A stretch of DNA of 64,000 nucleotides, from assembly GCA_963811255.1 (NCBI GenBank), contig CAWEQI010000001.1, positions 186,001 to 250,000 of the forward strand, read 5' to 3'. Made by a program: the position numbers and the translations under genes. Under the pieces are notes generated by a model. It was not told the DNA's origin, ran no database searches, and worked only from the letters and a program-made list of their open reading frames with translations. Source of the stretch: Croceibacterium_B sp963811255 (lineage in GTDB: Bacteria > Pseudomonadota > Alphaproteobacteria > Sphingomonadales > Sphingomonadaceae). Each line of letters starts with the position of its first letter. The stretch's first letter is position 1. Shown one piece after another: positions 35,132 through 44,692 of this stretch.

Positions 35132-36360
35132 CGAAGCCGATCACTCGATGCACGAAACGCCTTCGGACCGCGTCGCTTGCGGCTGCGACCTTCGTTTGCG
35201 TATTGCCACAAATTGCTGGAGCTAAGCCCCGTGCGGATCTCAATGTGTCGGTGGGCGCTCTTGCGGCAAGCAATCCATATCTGCTGAATGGCAAGAATCT
35301 CGGCGCGGCAGGCGCTAATCTGACTATCGATCCGTCCATCTATCTCGATGACGCTAACACTTCGATTGCTCTTACGGGAAATCTCAGTCTCGATAAATAT
35401 TTTGGGAAATATGATCTTGAAGATTCCTACGGCATCAGAGCGGCGGGAAGCAGTCGGATAAGCGAAAGAACGACGCTAACCGCTGACGTTGATTTCAGGT
35501 CGAGCAAATCCGCTGCGAATCGTTTCTACAGTGGACTGAGCGGAAATTTGGCTGGCGGCGAACTCTTAAACACTGCTCAATTTGATCCGACCTTGGCCAG
35601 TCTGACCGGCCGCACGAGCCGCCTTGAGGTAAACGCGTCGCTACAGCGTATCCTCAATCCGAGAAGTTTGCTCACGGCAAGTGCGGGACTCGGTCTTACT
35701 CGCGTCAGTTCGTCGTCGGGGACCGACTACCGGGATACTCACCTGGGGCTCGACTACGCCAGAAAACTGACCGAGACGACGTCAGCGTTAGTTAGCGTCG
35801 AGGGCGGCTATGCCGATTATTTGGACCAGCACGGTGCCGATGGGCTGTTTGTCACTCCAATGATTGGCCTGGACCACCAGATCACTCGTTCACTCAAACT
35901 CTCTGCAGAGCTTGGCGTCTCGGTTGCGACGATCAGGTCGCCATCCGGCGATCGGCAAACCACCGCTACTTGGGCGGGGAAGCTCGAGCTGTGCGATAGG
36001 AACGGGAAGGAAACGGCCTGCCTGACAGGCGGGCGCTCGGCTCAACCTACTTCACTTGGAGGCCTCACCACCGTGAGCTCTGTAGGACTCAGTTATGCAC
36101 ATGAGATCGGGGCGCGAGGGAATATATCGGCAGCGGTAACCTACGCGCGCACAAGTCGGTCAAGCGTGACCTTGCTCAATGGCTTGGGCGGGCGAAGTGA
36201 ACTGCTTAGCGCAAGTAGCACCTTTCGCCGAAAGATCGGCAGTCGCGTCTCGGCGTTCGTCACACCAAGTTTCACTTCAGCTAGGGACGAACGACGCGGT
36301 AGGCGAGAGAACTATCAGGTGCTGATGGGGATTTCCTACAGTTTTGGAAAGAGGCAATGA
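35128..36360 (+). CDS. Outer-membrane beta-barrel protein of the export operon
   Basis: A 410-residue exported protein starting with GTG inside the stop codon of the Wza-like gene. The signal peptide (RLRTASLAAATFVCVLPQIAGA) ends near residue 32. The remainder is a run of alternating beta strands with aromatic and glycine ends (SNPYLLNGKNLG, TGNLSLDKYF, ... VLMGISYSFGKRQ), ending in a beta strand, as expected of an outer-membrane barrel. Barrel proteins in this operon position probably take part in secretion of the polysaccharide. Start and stop overlap both neighbours (GTGA, ATGA). Confidence 0.75.
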   Translation: MTKPITRCTKRLRTASLAAATFVCVLPQIAGAKPRADLNVSVGALAASNPYLLNGKNLGAAGANLTIDPSIYLDDANTSIALTGNLSLDKYFGKYDLEDSYGIRAAGSSRISERTTLTADVDFRSSKSAANRFYSGLSGNLAGGELLNTAQFDPTLASLTGRTSRLEVNASLQRILNPRSLLTASAGLGLTRVSSSSGTDYRDTHLGLDYARKLTETTSALVSVEGGYADYLDQHGADGLFVTPMIGLDHQITRSLKLSAELGVSVATIRSPSGDRQTTATWAGKLELCDRNGKETACLTGGRSAQPTSLGGLTTVSSVGLSYAHEIGARGNISAAVTYARTSRSSVTLLNGLGGRSELLSASSTFRRKIGSRVSAFVTPSFTSARDERRGRRENYQVLMGISYSFGKRQ

Positions 36361-37814
36361 ACGACCTACTGTTTGCCACTGAGGATACATCGTCTGAAAG
36401 CGGAGGCGGTTTTTTGCCCTACCTTCCCGCGATTCTGTGGCAACGGCGTTGGTGGATTATCATCCCCTTTATCGTTGGGATTGCGGCGTCAGTTGCTGCC
36501 GCTGTTCTGATCCCACCTCGGTACGAAGCAAATGCCATCATGTTGGTCCAACCTGCTCAGGTGCCGGATCAAGTCGCTGGAGGTTTAGATAACTCGCTGA
36601 TCGAGCGACGGATCGCGGGGATCAAACAGCAGGTGACGAGCAGGCCCGATCTTATCGAACTGATCAATCGCCACGGACTTTATGCCAATGAGCGGACGTC
36701 GAAGCCGCTCTCGGACGTCATAGACAAGATGCGCGACAACATCGCCCTCACTCCGACAACCGTCAAGCTGCCCACCAGCGGCGCGGACGATCGTACGGTC
36801 GCGTTCAACCTCACCTTTGACTACTCGGAAGCAGCGCCGGCTCAGGCCGTAGTCCAGGATCTCATGGACCGAATTCTCGATCTCGACGCCAATGGAAATC
36901 TCGAGCAAGCCACGAACACGGCGCAATTCTTGAGCGATCAAGCACAGAACATTCAGGATCAGATATCGAAAGTCCAAGCTCAGCTGGCCGACGTGAACGC
37001 TCGTTATGGACGCATCTTGGGGAGCGCTGGCACCGTGATCACCGGCGGCACGGGGAGCTACGATGTGCAAATTGCCGAGCTCCAGCGGGACAACTCAAAC
37101 CTGATCGCTCAGAAGGAAGCCGCGGAGAGCTCGGACACGCGAGATCCGGTGGTGAAGAATGCCGAAGCTGCCTTGGCCGCAGCGCGCGCGATCTATTCTG
37201 AAGACCACCCAGACGTCGTCATAGCAAAGCAGCGGCTCAAGGAGGCGCGCGAACTTGCCAAAAGCAATAGCCAGAAACTGCCACTCAACACAATCGATCA
37301 GCAGATCGCCTTCAACAATTCGCAGATTGCTCAGCTGCGTGCGGCGAAATCGAGGGATGAGGCGCAAATCTCTTCGCAGCTCGCTGCCCAGGCCCGTGCG
37401 CCCGAGGTTCAACAACAGGTCTCCGCACTCCAACAGAAGCTCTCCGGGCTCAACCAGCAGTACCAAGACGTACAGAAGAACTTGCTTGCGGCAAAGGCCG
37501 GAGTGCGCGCGGAAGATGAACAGATGGGCGAGAGGCTCGCAGTGGTCCAGCCACCCGTCATACCTGACACACCCATTTGGCCAAACAGGATGCTGATCCT
37601 GGCGATCGGCGCCGCCGGCAGTCTTGCTCTTGGCATGGTTCTCGCCGGGGCTGTTGAGTTGCTGCGTCGGCCAATTCGCGACCCGAGAATTCTCTCGGCC
37701 ATCACAGGTGCGCCTCCGATTGGCATCGTTCCGATCATTCCCAAGCGCCCGTTCAGCGACAGTAAAACGCGCTTTCGTCTTTGGCCAAGGCTGGCGAAGA
37801 GGGGGTTGACCTGA
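36357..37814 (+). CDS. Wzz/GumC-like chain-length determinant
   Basis: A 485-residue polysaccharide co-polymerase. It has a membrane segment at about residues 33-54 (WWIIIPFIVGIAASVAAAVL), a large periplasmic coiled-coil region (about 190-370, with NLEQATNTAQFLSDQAQNIQ and repeated Gln-rich stretches) and a second membrane segment near 405-430 preceded by the proline-rich PPVIPDTPIWPNRM motif. The cytosolic tail is short and lacks a kinase domain, which is encoded by the next gene. It regulates chain length and export together with that kinase. It overlaps the upstream gene by 4 bases. Confidence 0.9.
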   Translation: MNDLLFATEDTSSESGGGFLPYLPAILWQRRWWIIIPFIVGIAASVAAAVLIPPRYEANAIMLVQPAQVPDQVAGGLDNSLIERRIAGIKQQVTSRPDLIELINRHGLYANERTSKPLSDVIDKMRDNIALTPTTVKLPTSGADDRTVAFNLTFDYSEAAPAQAVVQDLMDRILDLDANGNLEQATNTAQFLSDQAQNIQDQISKVQAQLADVNARYGRILGSAGTVITGGTGSYDVQIAELQRDNSNLIAQKEAAESSDTRDPVVKNAEAALAAARAIYSEDHPDVVIAKQRLKEARELAKSNSQKLPLNTIDQQIAFNNSQIAQLRAAKSRDEAQISSQLAAQARAPEVQQQVSALQQKLSGLNQQYQDVQKNLLAAKAGVRAEDEQMGERLAVVQPPVIPDTPIWPNRMLILAIGAAGSLALGMVLAGAVELLRRPIRDPRILSAITGAPPIGIVPIIPKRPFSDSKTRFRLWPRLAKRGLT

Positions 37815-37815
37815 A

Positions 37816-38601
37816 ATGGCAGACGCCGATCCCGTGCACGGACAGATCCGAGAAACTTTTGAGTTCGAATCTCTTCCGAGGGTGAAGCTCGATCAAGCCT
37901 CTCTTGCGGAGCACAAGATCGTGGGCCTCAACAGCGGTGATCGCCGCTCGCGTGCTTTCAATTTGTTGCGGACGAGCATCATGAAGCTTGTCGACGTCGG
38001 CGAGGCTCCGCGCCTCGTTGGCCTCACGTCGGCCACTCCAGCAGCCGGCAAGTCATTCCTGTCTGCAAACCTCGCTCTTTCGCTGGCCAAGGTGACTGAT
38101 GGACCTGTCATTCTTGTTGATCTTGACCTTCGGCGCGGATCGGTTGCGGCGGAACTTGGCTTGAACACCGGCCTCGGCGTCAGAGATTATCTCGCCGGCG
38201 CCGCTAAATTGCAGCAGATCGGCTTGCGTGTCGAAGATCTGCCGCTCGTCATTCTGCCAACGAACCCTGAGCCTCAGGAGTTGGCTGAACTGCTTGCAGG
38301 AGACCGCTTTCCGGAACTTCTGCGCACGTTGCGGGCTCAACCTGCGCGGACCATAGTTTTGTTTGATTTGCCTCCGGTTTTCGCGAATGACGATGCGATG
38401 CTATCCATCAAGCATCTCGATGGCTATGTTCTGGTGGTCGACAGCTCGGAAACGAGTAAAGCGCATGTGGAGGATGCCATTTCGATGCTATCGCCCGCCC
38501 CCTGCATCGGCACAATTCTTAATCGCTATCGCGGGCGCATCTTTGACACGTATGGTTACGGGTACAGCGGGAATGCCTACAGCAAGTACTACGAGACGTA
38601 G
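37816..38601 (+). CDS. Bacterial tyrosine kinase (BY-kinase), CpsD/ExoP-C-like
   Basis: A 261-residue cytoplasmic P-loop kinase. Walker A is SATPAAGKS (about residue 77), Walker A' is VILVDLDLRRGS, and the Walker B region is TIVLFDLPP. The C-terminus is a tyrosine cluster (DTYGYGYSGNAYSKYY), the usual autophosphorylation site. Phosphorylation cycles of such kinases control assembly of the Wzz/Wza complex. The gene starts one base after the Wzz-like stop, so the partner pair is split as in many sphingomonads and Gram-positives. Confidence 0.9.
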   Translation: MADADPVHGQIRETFEFESLPRVKLDQASLAEHKIVGLNSGDRRSRAFNLLRTSIMKLVDVGEAPRLVGLTSATPAAGKSFLSANLALSLAKVTDGPVILVDLDLRRGSVAAELGLNTGLGVRDYLAGAAKLQQIGLRVEDLPLVILPTNPEPQELAELLAGDRFPELLRTLRAQPARTIVLFDLPPVFANDDAMLSIKHLDGYVLVVDSSETSKAHVEDAISMLSPAPCIGTILNRYRGRIFDTYGYGYSGNAYSKYYET

Positions 38602-38940
38602 AATACTTGTCTTGTCCGGTTCGATCTTCACCTTTCGTCGGACGCCGGAATCTCGCCGAAGCCATCGATAGCAAAGGCCTCTTACAAACGCTTCGTCGTG
38701 AGCGGTGCTCGCTGACTGGATGCGCTGTCATGCATACTCTTGGTCTGGTCGATCGAGGTATCTCAGAAGCGTGGCGCTTCCCTAATGGCGGGTGGGAGCC
38801 GCGAGCTTGGAATTGGCCTTGACCAGCCTCGGCGCTTCCAGCGATTGCTTGGGCCGGACATCTTGAGGACCCCTGAAAGCAGCGGCTAGTCTGGGGTCAA
38901 CTCGCCTGCCATCGCGGCTCCAATCACACCGGCACGGCAT
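38602..38940. other. Stretch between convergent operons
   Basis: About 340 bases between convergent gene groups. I see no gene and no clear terminator. A moderately G/C-rich region at 38760-38880 could hold a weak inverted repeat, but I cannot confirm one by eye. Confidence 0.3.
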
Positions 38941-39948
38941 TCAAGATCCTAAGTTGTCTCTACCGTCGTCTTCCGTTTGCACTAGTCCCGCAATTCCGTC
39001 GACAAGCGAGACACGCTGACGAAATTCAAGTGCTGTTTGAGCGCGATCCGTCCCGTAGCGCAACGGGCGCCAGCGGACCCGCTGACGTGGCGGATCGAGG
39101 AGCTCGGGCAGACGCGCGCGCCCCTTGAAAAAGAGCCAGCTGGCTAGCTTCGCCGCCGCCCCAAGACCTCGCACCAGCACGTAGGGAACAGGTACAGCTT
39201 TACCGGTGGGCGCGCCGGCCTGACGGGCAAGCTGGTGGAACTGCCAATGGCTCGGCTGCTCCGCGTCAACCAAGTTGACGACGAGCACATCAACAACCGG
39301 CGCAGTGAGGGCGGCAACCAGTGCGCGGGCGCAGTTCTCAACGTGGATGAGTTGCATCTTCGCGAATGGCGCAAAAACGAAGTCGAAAGGACCGAAATTC
39401 AGACTCGAGCCGAAGCCCCAGGTCTTTCCCCTGCCGTAGATCGCTCCTGGACGAGCGACGACGAGCGGGATCTGCTGATCGGCGGCGAAATCACGAACAA
39501 GCCGCTCCTGAATTAGCTTCGTCTGGGTGTATGCATCTCGGCGCTCGGGATGCAATTCAAGACCTGTGTCTTCCGACAGCACTCCACGAAAAGGCCTGTC
39601 GAAGTCGTACACTGAGAAACTGCTGACATGGACGAAACGCTGCAAGTTTGCGGGAAGGGAGGCCAGAAGATTTTCCGTGGCGAGAACGGTTCCGGCGAGC
39701 TGTGTCGGCAGGTCGCCGAAGGTCGCCGATGCGCAATGGATCACCGCCTCAACCCGGGTCAACGATTCGCCTAAGTCGGAGGGCTGACGGAGATCTACTG
39801 AGAGCCAGGTCAGGCGTTCAGCGGATAGCATCTGGGATCGTAATGTCGCCGGGCGATGCATCGCTACGACCTCGTGGCCGTCAGCAAGTGCAGCCTGGAC
39901 CACCGCTGCGCCCAGGAATCCTGTGGCTCCAGTCACCAGTACTCTCAC
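38941..39948 (-). CDS. NAD(P)-dependent sugar epimerase/reductase, extended SDR
   Basis: A 335-residue extended short-chain dehydrogenase. The Rossmann loop TGATGFLGAAV is near residue 6, CASATFGDLP follows strand 4, the SSFSVYD Ser-containing strand is followed by the catalytic YTQTK, and GAIYGRG is present. Such enzymes epimerise or reduce nucleotide sugars in the cytoplasm. The substrate is not predictable. It is the last gene of a minus-strand operon and overlaps the oxidoreductase gene by 4 bases. Confidence 0.85.
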   Translation of the reverse strand: MRVLVTGATGFLGAAVVQAALADGHEVVAMHRPATLRSQMLSAERLTWLSVDLRQPSDLGESLTRVEAVIHCASATFGDLPTQLAGTVLATENLLASLPANLQRFVHVSSFSVYDFDRPFRGVLSEDTGLELHPERRDAYTQTKLIQERLVRDFAADQQIPLVVARPGAIYGRGKTWGFGSSLNFGPFDFVFAPFAKMQLIHVENCARALVAALTAPVVDVLVVNLVDAEQPSHWQFHQLARQAGAPTGKAVPVPYVLVRGLGAAAKLASWLFFKGRARLPELLDPPRQRVRWRPLRYGTDRAQTALEFRQRVSLVDGIAGLVQTEDDGRDNLGS

Positions 39949-41003
39949 GACCGCTCCCCCAGGGCGATCAGCTTGTCAGTTAAACGCGCTGTCGCAAGCA
40001 TGTCGTGGGGCGAAAATGGGGGGGCGTCCCCCTGCATAAGCGCCGTATAGATTGCATCAAGCATGCGCGGCATGCCGTGCATCGTCCCGTGCTGCATGAT
40101 CTTGTTCCGCAATCCCGAGATTCCAGCGCGGATCAAACCCACGCCAGAGGCAATTTGGCCAACCGGAGCTCGCTTCCCTTGGTTTGGAGCACCTTCAATT
40201 CGCATGAAAGGATTATAAAGATCGGTCTCTGCCGTCGCTTCAGACCCTCGTACGATCACCCGGAATTCACTTGGCGCGGTGTCCGTGGCGATCCGCAGCC
40301 GTCCCCGTACGTGCCCGGCGTCAAGCAGGGCTTCGAGAGAGTCGAATCCCGCCCGCGCGTTTCCGCTTCGATTTATCAAAGTGCCGCGTACCTCATCCAC
40401 CTCGCTCACGCCGACCAGCGCTAAGAACAGGTAAACAAGGTGGGGTATGAAGTCATGTACCGCGCCCCCCGGCAGCTGCACCGCCGGCCCTACCAGGTTC
40501 GTGTCACCAAAGGGCCCCGACAGGAAGTCGAGTGAAAGCAGGACTTCACACTCGCGCACCTGCCCCAATCGGCCTGCAGCGATCAGCCGCCGCAGGTTCA
40601 ACACGGGGTCATTGAACAGTAGATTGCGAGACTCCTGCAGGATGCGTCCGGCGGCCGCTGCGGCATCGAGCAACTCCGAGGTTTCGCTCGCGGTGCCGGT
40701 CATCGGCTTTTCGCAAATCACATGCGCACCAGCAGCCAAGCTCTGATGGACAATGGGACCGTGCGTATGGGGCGGAGTTAATACGTGGATGACGTCGGGC
40801 TTGGTGGCTGACAACATCGTTGAGATATCGAGAAAGCTGTGCTCGACGCCAAACCGCTCCGCCGCCGCCGCCGCTAACGCCGAAGAGCGATCACATACTG
40901 CGACTAGGCGTACCCGCGGACTTTCCGAGAGAAACGGAAGGTGTTCGTATGCTATTGCGCCACAGCCGACGACGGCGGCACGCAAGGGGCCCGTATCGTT
41001 CAC
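39945..41003 (-). CDS. Gfo/Idh/MocA-family sugar oxidoreductase
   Basis: A 352-residue NAD(P)-dependent dehydrogenase. The N-terminal Rossmann motif is VVGCGAIAYEH, the family motif CEKPMTG carries the catalytic-type Lys, and HDFIPHLVYL stands in the place of the catalytic region. These enzymes oxidise or reduce sugars, often UDP-sugars, in polysaccharide pathways. It overlaps both neighbours by 4 bases (ATGA), so it is co-translated with the SDR and the GT4. Confidence 0.87.
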   Translation of the reverse strand: MNDTGPLRAAVVGCGAIAYEHLPFLSESPRVRLVAVCDRSSALAAAAAERFGVEHSFLDISTMLSATKPDVIHVLTPPHTHGPIVHQSLAAGAHVICEKPMTGTASETSELLDAAAAAGRILQESRNLLFNDPVLNLRRLIAAGRLGQVRECEVLLSLDFLSGPFGDTNLVGPAVQLPGGAVHDFIPHLVYLFLALVGVSEVDEVRGTLINRSGNARAGFDSLEALLDAGHVRGRLRIATDTAPSEFRVIVRGSEATAETDLYNPFMRIEGAPNQGKRAPVGQIASGVGLIRAGISGLRNKIMQHGTMHGMPRMLDAIYTALMQGDAPPFSPHDMLATARLTDKLIALGERS

Positions 41004-42259
41004 TGTGGAACTACCTTTGCGAAGCGCTCGGCGATGAGTTTGCCCCAGCGGGTTTGGTCATGTTGCAGTTCGACCCTATGCCGCGCCGCATCGGCCAATC
41101 GCAACCGAAGCGCTGGGTCGACTGCCAATCGATGCAAGGCAACGGCCAAAGCATCAGCTCGCGCCGGCGGTACAGTCAGCGCCGTTGTCTCTGACTCGGC
41201 AAGCTCAGGTATGCCGGCAATCCATGTTGTCACTACCGGCACACCCACAGCCATCGCTTCCATGATTGAAATCGGCAAGCCTTCACTGAATGACGGCAAG
41301 CAGAACAGATCAGCGCGCGCGAGGCGCGCATGCACTTCGGGAGCAGGCAGTTCGCCTGTAAATTCGACGAGGTCTGCTATGCCAGCGTCCTCCGCGGCCG
41401 TCTCAAGAGAACTCCGGAGCGGGCCGTCGCCGACAAGGATCAGCCGCATCGGCGTGCCATCGCGCTTCAGATTCGACAGCGCTTCGAGCAGGACGCCGTG
41501 CCCTTTCTCGGGTGAAAGTCGTCCAACCGCCAAGATCGTCGGGAGGCCTTGGGAAGGGGCAGATTGGCGCTGCTTGAATACGGAGAGATCGATCCCGCAG
41601 CGTATCACTACAAAGCGTGACCAGAGTGCCGGGTCGGTTACGCAGCAAAGCTGCGACCGCGTGAAATCGCTGACGCAAAACACCTGCGCGGCCTCGCTAG
41701 CCTTGAGATCGAGACGGCTTTCTGCCGGGTCGACGAAATCATGAAACCCGTGAATCGTGAAGCCAAATGGCAATGTCCGCCCGCCTACCGCACTCAGTGC
41801 ACTGGCCAGCCACGCTATCGTCGCAGGCGCAAGCCCGAAGTGTGCGTGCAAATAACTGAGATTTTTGCGTTTCGCGGTGTCAACGACCAGCGCAGCCTGG
41901 GCGAGATGGGCCAGTCTTCGAAGCATGCGTCTGGGGGATCCGCCAGCGCTTACCAGCGCCATTCCGGCAACTCGCGTGGTTCCGACCGGGTGACGGATAG
42001 CTTGTCGAAGCAGGATCATCGCAGCACGGGGCAACTGTTTCTTCAGATAGATTGTTTGGTCGATGCGCTCCGCTGCCGCTGGGGCCGCCTTATCAGCTGT
42101 CGCCGGGACATTCATGGCGAATGGGCAAATTGTGACTCCAGCTCCCTCGACCGCGTCGATTTCGCCGGAAATGAAGCTTTGCGCGACCCGCGGGTAGTGG
42201 GTCATGATATAGCCGACGCGTAGCTCTGCGGGCGGCGCTGAGCCGTAAGAAGCGGTCAT
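41000..42259 (-). CDS. Glycosyltransferase family 4 (GT-B)
   Basis: A 419-residue GT-B enzyme. The N-terminal part (YIMTHYPRVAQSFISGEIDAVE) is typical of the group, with HAHFGLAPATIAW in the middle. The donor side carries AVGRLSPEKGHGVLLEAL, LVGDGPLR and the FCLPSFSEGLPISIMEAMAV E-x7-E motif. It adds one sugar to the repeat on the cytoplasmic face. The gene overlaps both neighbours by 4 bases. Confidence 0.88.
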   Translation of the reverse strand: MTASYGSAPPAELRVGYIMTHYPRVAQSFISGEIDAVEGAGVTICPFAMNVPATADKAAPAAAERIDQTIYLKKQLPRAAMILLRQAIRHPVGTTRVAGMALVSAGGSPRRMLRRLAHLAQAALVVDTAKRKNLSYLHAHFGLAPATIAWLASALSAVGGRTLPFGFTIHGFHDFVDPAESRLDLKASEAAQVFCVSDFTRSQLCCVTDPALWSRFVVIRCGIDLSVFKQRQSAPSQGLPTILAVGRLSPEKGHGVLLEALSNLKRDGTPMRLILVGDGPLRSSLETAAEDAGIADLVEFTGELPAPEVHARLARADLFCLPSFSEGLPISIMEAMAVGVPVVTTWIAGIPELAESETTALTVPPARADALAVALHRLAVDPALRLRLADAARHRVELQHDQTRWGKLIAERFAKVVPQ

Positions 42260-43233
42260 TTGTAGGTTATCGCGCGCCCTGGCGAGCCGCCGATTTGACC
42301 GCGGAGGTAGCGCAATGCCCCGGTTAGTTCGGCATATTTCCCGATCGTCGCGAGCCCCGCCGCGTGCCTTCCTTCGCGCCGCGCCAGACGCAAGTACTGG
42401 GCGCCTGCAGCAAGAGGCCAGATCAGGATCAAGAGGGGGTCAAAAAGGACCGCAAGAGCCAAGGCGCTAAGTGGGAGCAGCCCGGCCCAAGCCACAGCAC
42501 GGGCCAACTCACGCTGGTAGAGCGGCGCCCCCTCGCCGTTCCGGCGCGTCACCTGCCACGCTTGGGCATAGCCGAAGCCGCTCCGAACGGCGCGTAACCA
42601 CCACTGCCGCAAACGCGTCATCGCCGCGTCATGAATCGTCATTGGCGCATCGATCCGCATGATGCGCCAGCCCGCTGCTCGCAACCGGCGGCACAGCTCG
42701 GGCTCTTCGCCTGCTACCATCGTTGGATTGAATCCACCGACGTCGCGCAGGGCCGTGCAGCGCATCATCGCGTCGCCGCCGCACGCGGTCGTCTCCCCTA
42801 CTGGCGTGTTCCACTCCCTGTCGGCAAGGGCGTTGTAACGTGAGAATTCTGGCGAACGTTCACGCCGGCGTCCGCAAACAACAGCGAAGTCGGGATGCTC
42901 ATCAAGAAAGCCGGCTGCGCTTTCCAGCCAACCCTCTTCCACTTCACAATCGCCATCGACGAACATCACGTAAGCGACTTTAGACGCGATCGCCTGGAGA
43001 TGTTCGAAGCCCTCTGCACGTGCCCGGGCGGCTGTGAAAGGCCGATCAGGGTCGAGGGCGACGACGCTTGAGCCGAGCTTGCGCGCCGCGTTGACGCTGC
43101 CGTCGCTGGAGCCGCTGTCGACATAGACTAGACGCCTCGAGAGAGTCGCCAACGAGGAAAGACAGCGCGTCAGTCGGGGGCCCTCGTTCCGCCCGATGAC
43201 CACGCCTCCGATATTCCGCAATCGATCAGCCAC
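42256..43233 (-). CDS. Glycosyltransferase family 2
   Basis: A 325-residue GT2 enzyme. VVIGRNEGPRL starts the GT-A domain, YVDSGSSDGS is the nucleotide-binding part, FVDGDCEVEEGW is the DxD-like metal site, and TMVAGEEPELCRRLR is the ED-type acceptor motif. Two membrane segments lie near the C-terminus (LLPLSALALAVLFDPLLILI). The GTG at 43233 is chosen because it gives an 8-base overlap with the flippase stop, matching the other couplings in the operon; the ATG at 43293 would add unrelated sequence. Confidence 0.86.
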   Translation of the reverse strand: MADRLRNIGGVVIGRNEGPRLTRCLSSLATLSRRLVYVDSGSSDGSVNAARKLGSSVVALDPDRPFTAARARAEGFEHLQAIASKVAYVMFVDGDCEVEEGWLESAAGFLDEHPDFAVVCGRRRERSPEFSRYNALADREWNTPVGETTACGGDAMMRCTALRDVGGFNPTMVAGEEPELCRRLRAAGWRIMRIDAPMTIHDAAMTRLRQWWLRAVRSGFGYAQAWQVTRRNGEGAPLYQRELARAVAWAGLLPLSALALAVLFDPLLILIWPLAAGAQYLRLARREGRHAAGLATIGKYAELTGALRYLRGQIGGSPGRAITYK

Positions 43234-44692
43234 GCAACCCGACCCCCAGCGCCCACCAGCCGGCGAAACTGGGAACAACGCCAACCTCGCCAAGCACCAA
43301 TTTAGCCACCGCCGCCAACGTCAGCAACAATGCGGTCAGGACTACGTCGTCCCAAAGGAACGCCAGGTTCTCGGGGGCCAGGGCTCGCGTCAGTGCAAGC
43401 CAGCGCGCCACTTCTGCAAGAGCAATGATAATGAGAGCGGAAAATAGGCCGCCGAATCCCAGTGCAAGTGTCAGACCGCCGGCCAGAACCCCAAACTTGA
43501 CTGCATTTCCCAAGGCGACCTTGGCAGGACGATCACATCCCAGAAGCATCAACTCGGCGAAATTGGCCAGAACGGCGAACCAAACGCCGACGAGCAGAAC
43601 CGGCAGCATGAACGCGGCGCCGCGGTAGCGAGCATCGTAACAAAGCAGGATGAATGCGTCGGCCCCTGAGATAGCTAATCCGAGTGCCCCCGCTATTAGC
43701 AATAGGGCGTGACGGCGCGTCTGACGGAGGCTTCGCGCGTCCGCATGTTGCTGCCCCTTCAAAGCTGCAATCTTGGGAAAGACAACAAAGGCGCCAAGCC
43801 GCTGTGCCAATAGGCCAGCCATGTCCGAAAACGTGCGTGCGACGCTGTAAACGCCCACCGCGGCCATTGGAAGAATCGCGCCAAACAACGCCTTGTCGGT
43901 GCTCGTCGCCGCGAAGTAGATCAACGTGGCAAGGAACACCCATTTGCCGAAGTGCAGGATCTCCCAAAAATGGTCATTAGTGTGCAGTATTAAGCGTGGG
44001 AGACGCCGGCCTCCGAATGCATAGCTGAGGGCAGTCGAGAAAACCGTGCTGAGAATCAATCCCCACACCAACGCCCACACCGATGTCATGAAATAGGCAA
44101 GAACGATCGTCATCGCGCACTGCACAATCGTACAGGACACATCGTATGCCGCTCGTTGGCGCAACTCCATGTTCCGCTGCATGAGGAAGAGGGCTGGGGA
44201 CTGCAGCCCCGTGAGCAAAAAGAGGCTGCTGACCACCAGCAAGATAGGCTTAAGTTCGTGACCATAGAGCCCTGAAATCGGACCAGCGAGAATAAGCATC
44301 ACTACGGTGAGAAGAGCGCCGCGTGCAGCTTGGAGTGTCCAGGCAACGTCGAGGAACGCCTTGCTAGGCGCTTGTTTGGCTCGGACGATGCTCTGTCCAA
44401 TACCGATATCGCTCAGCAGTTCCGTTCCGGTGCGCAGCATGTTGACGATCAGCATCAGGCCGAACATTTCCGGAGCAAGAAGGTGGGCCAGAATGATATT
44501 CGTTCCGAGGCGCACCACCTGCAGAATGGCGAATGGCACAATGACCCAACTCGCCTGCACGCCGACGGGTCGATTCATGATCGACAGGGGCAGGCGAAGA
44601 AGTTGAGAAACGCTGGAGATCACCCAGCTATTGCGACCCGCAACTCCGCCAATCTTGCTGGAGCGTTCACTTGTAGGCGGTAATGTAGGCAT
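43226..44692 (-). CDS. Wzx-type lipopolysaccharide/EPS flippase
   Basis: A 488-residue, very hydrophobic protein with about 12-14 membrane segments, of the polysaccharide-transporter (MVF/PST) type. It moves the lipid-linked repeat across the inner membrane. Typical pieces are VVRLGTNIILAHLLAPEMFGLM near residue 60 and VYSVARTFSDMAGLLAQRLGA near residue 280. The ATG at 44692 overlaps the upstream methyltransferase by 26 bases; the methionine at 44578 (MNRPVGVQAS) is an alternative start close to the first membrane segment. No sugar-specific residue can be read. Confidence 0.86.
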   Translation of the reverse strand: MPTLPPTSERSSKIGGVAGRNSWVISSVSQLLRLPLSIMNRPVGVQASWVIVPFAILQVVRLGTNIILAHLLAPEMFGLMLIVNMLRTGTELLSDIGIGQSIVRAKQAPSKAFLDVAWTLQAARGALLTVVMLILAGPISGLYGHELKPILLVVSSLFLLTGLQSPALFLMQRNMELRQRAAYDVSCTIVQCAMTIVLAYFMTSVWALVWGLILSTVFSTALSYAFGGRRLPRLILHTNDHFWEILHFGKWVFLATLIYFAATSTDKALFGAILPMAAVGVYSVARTFSDMAGLLAQRLGAFVVFPKIAALKGQQHADARSLRQTRRHALLLIAGALGLAISGADAFILLCYDARYRGAAFMLPVLLVGVWFAVLANFAELMLLGCDRPAKVALGNAVKFGVLAGGLTLALGFGGLFSALIIIALAEVARWLALTRALAPENLAFLWDDVVLTALLLTLAAVAKLVLGEVGVVPSFAGWWALGVGLRG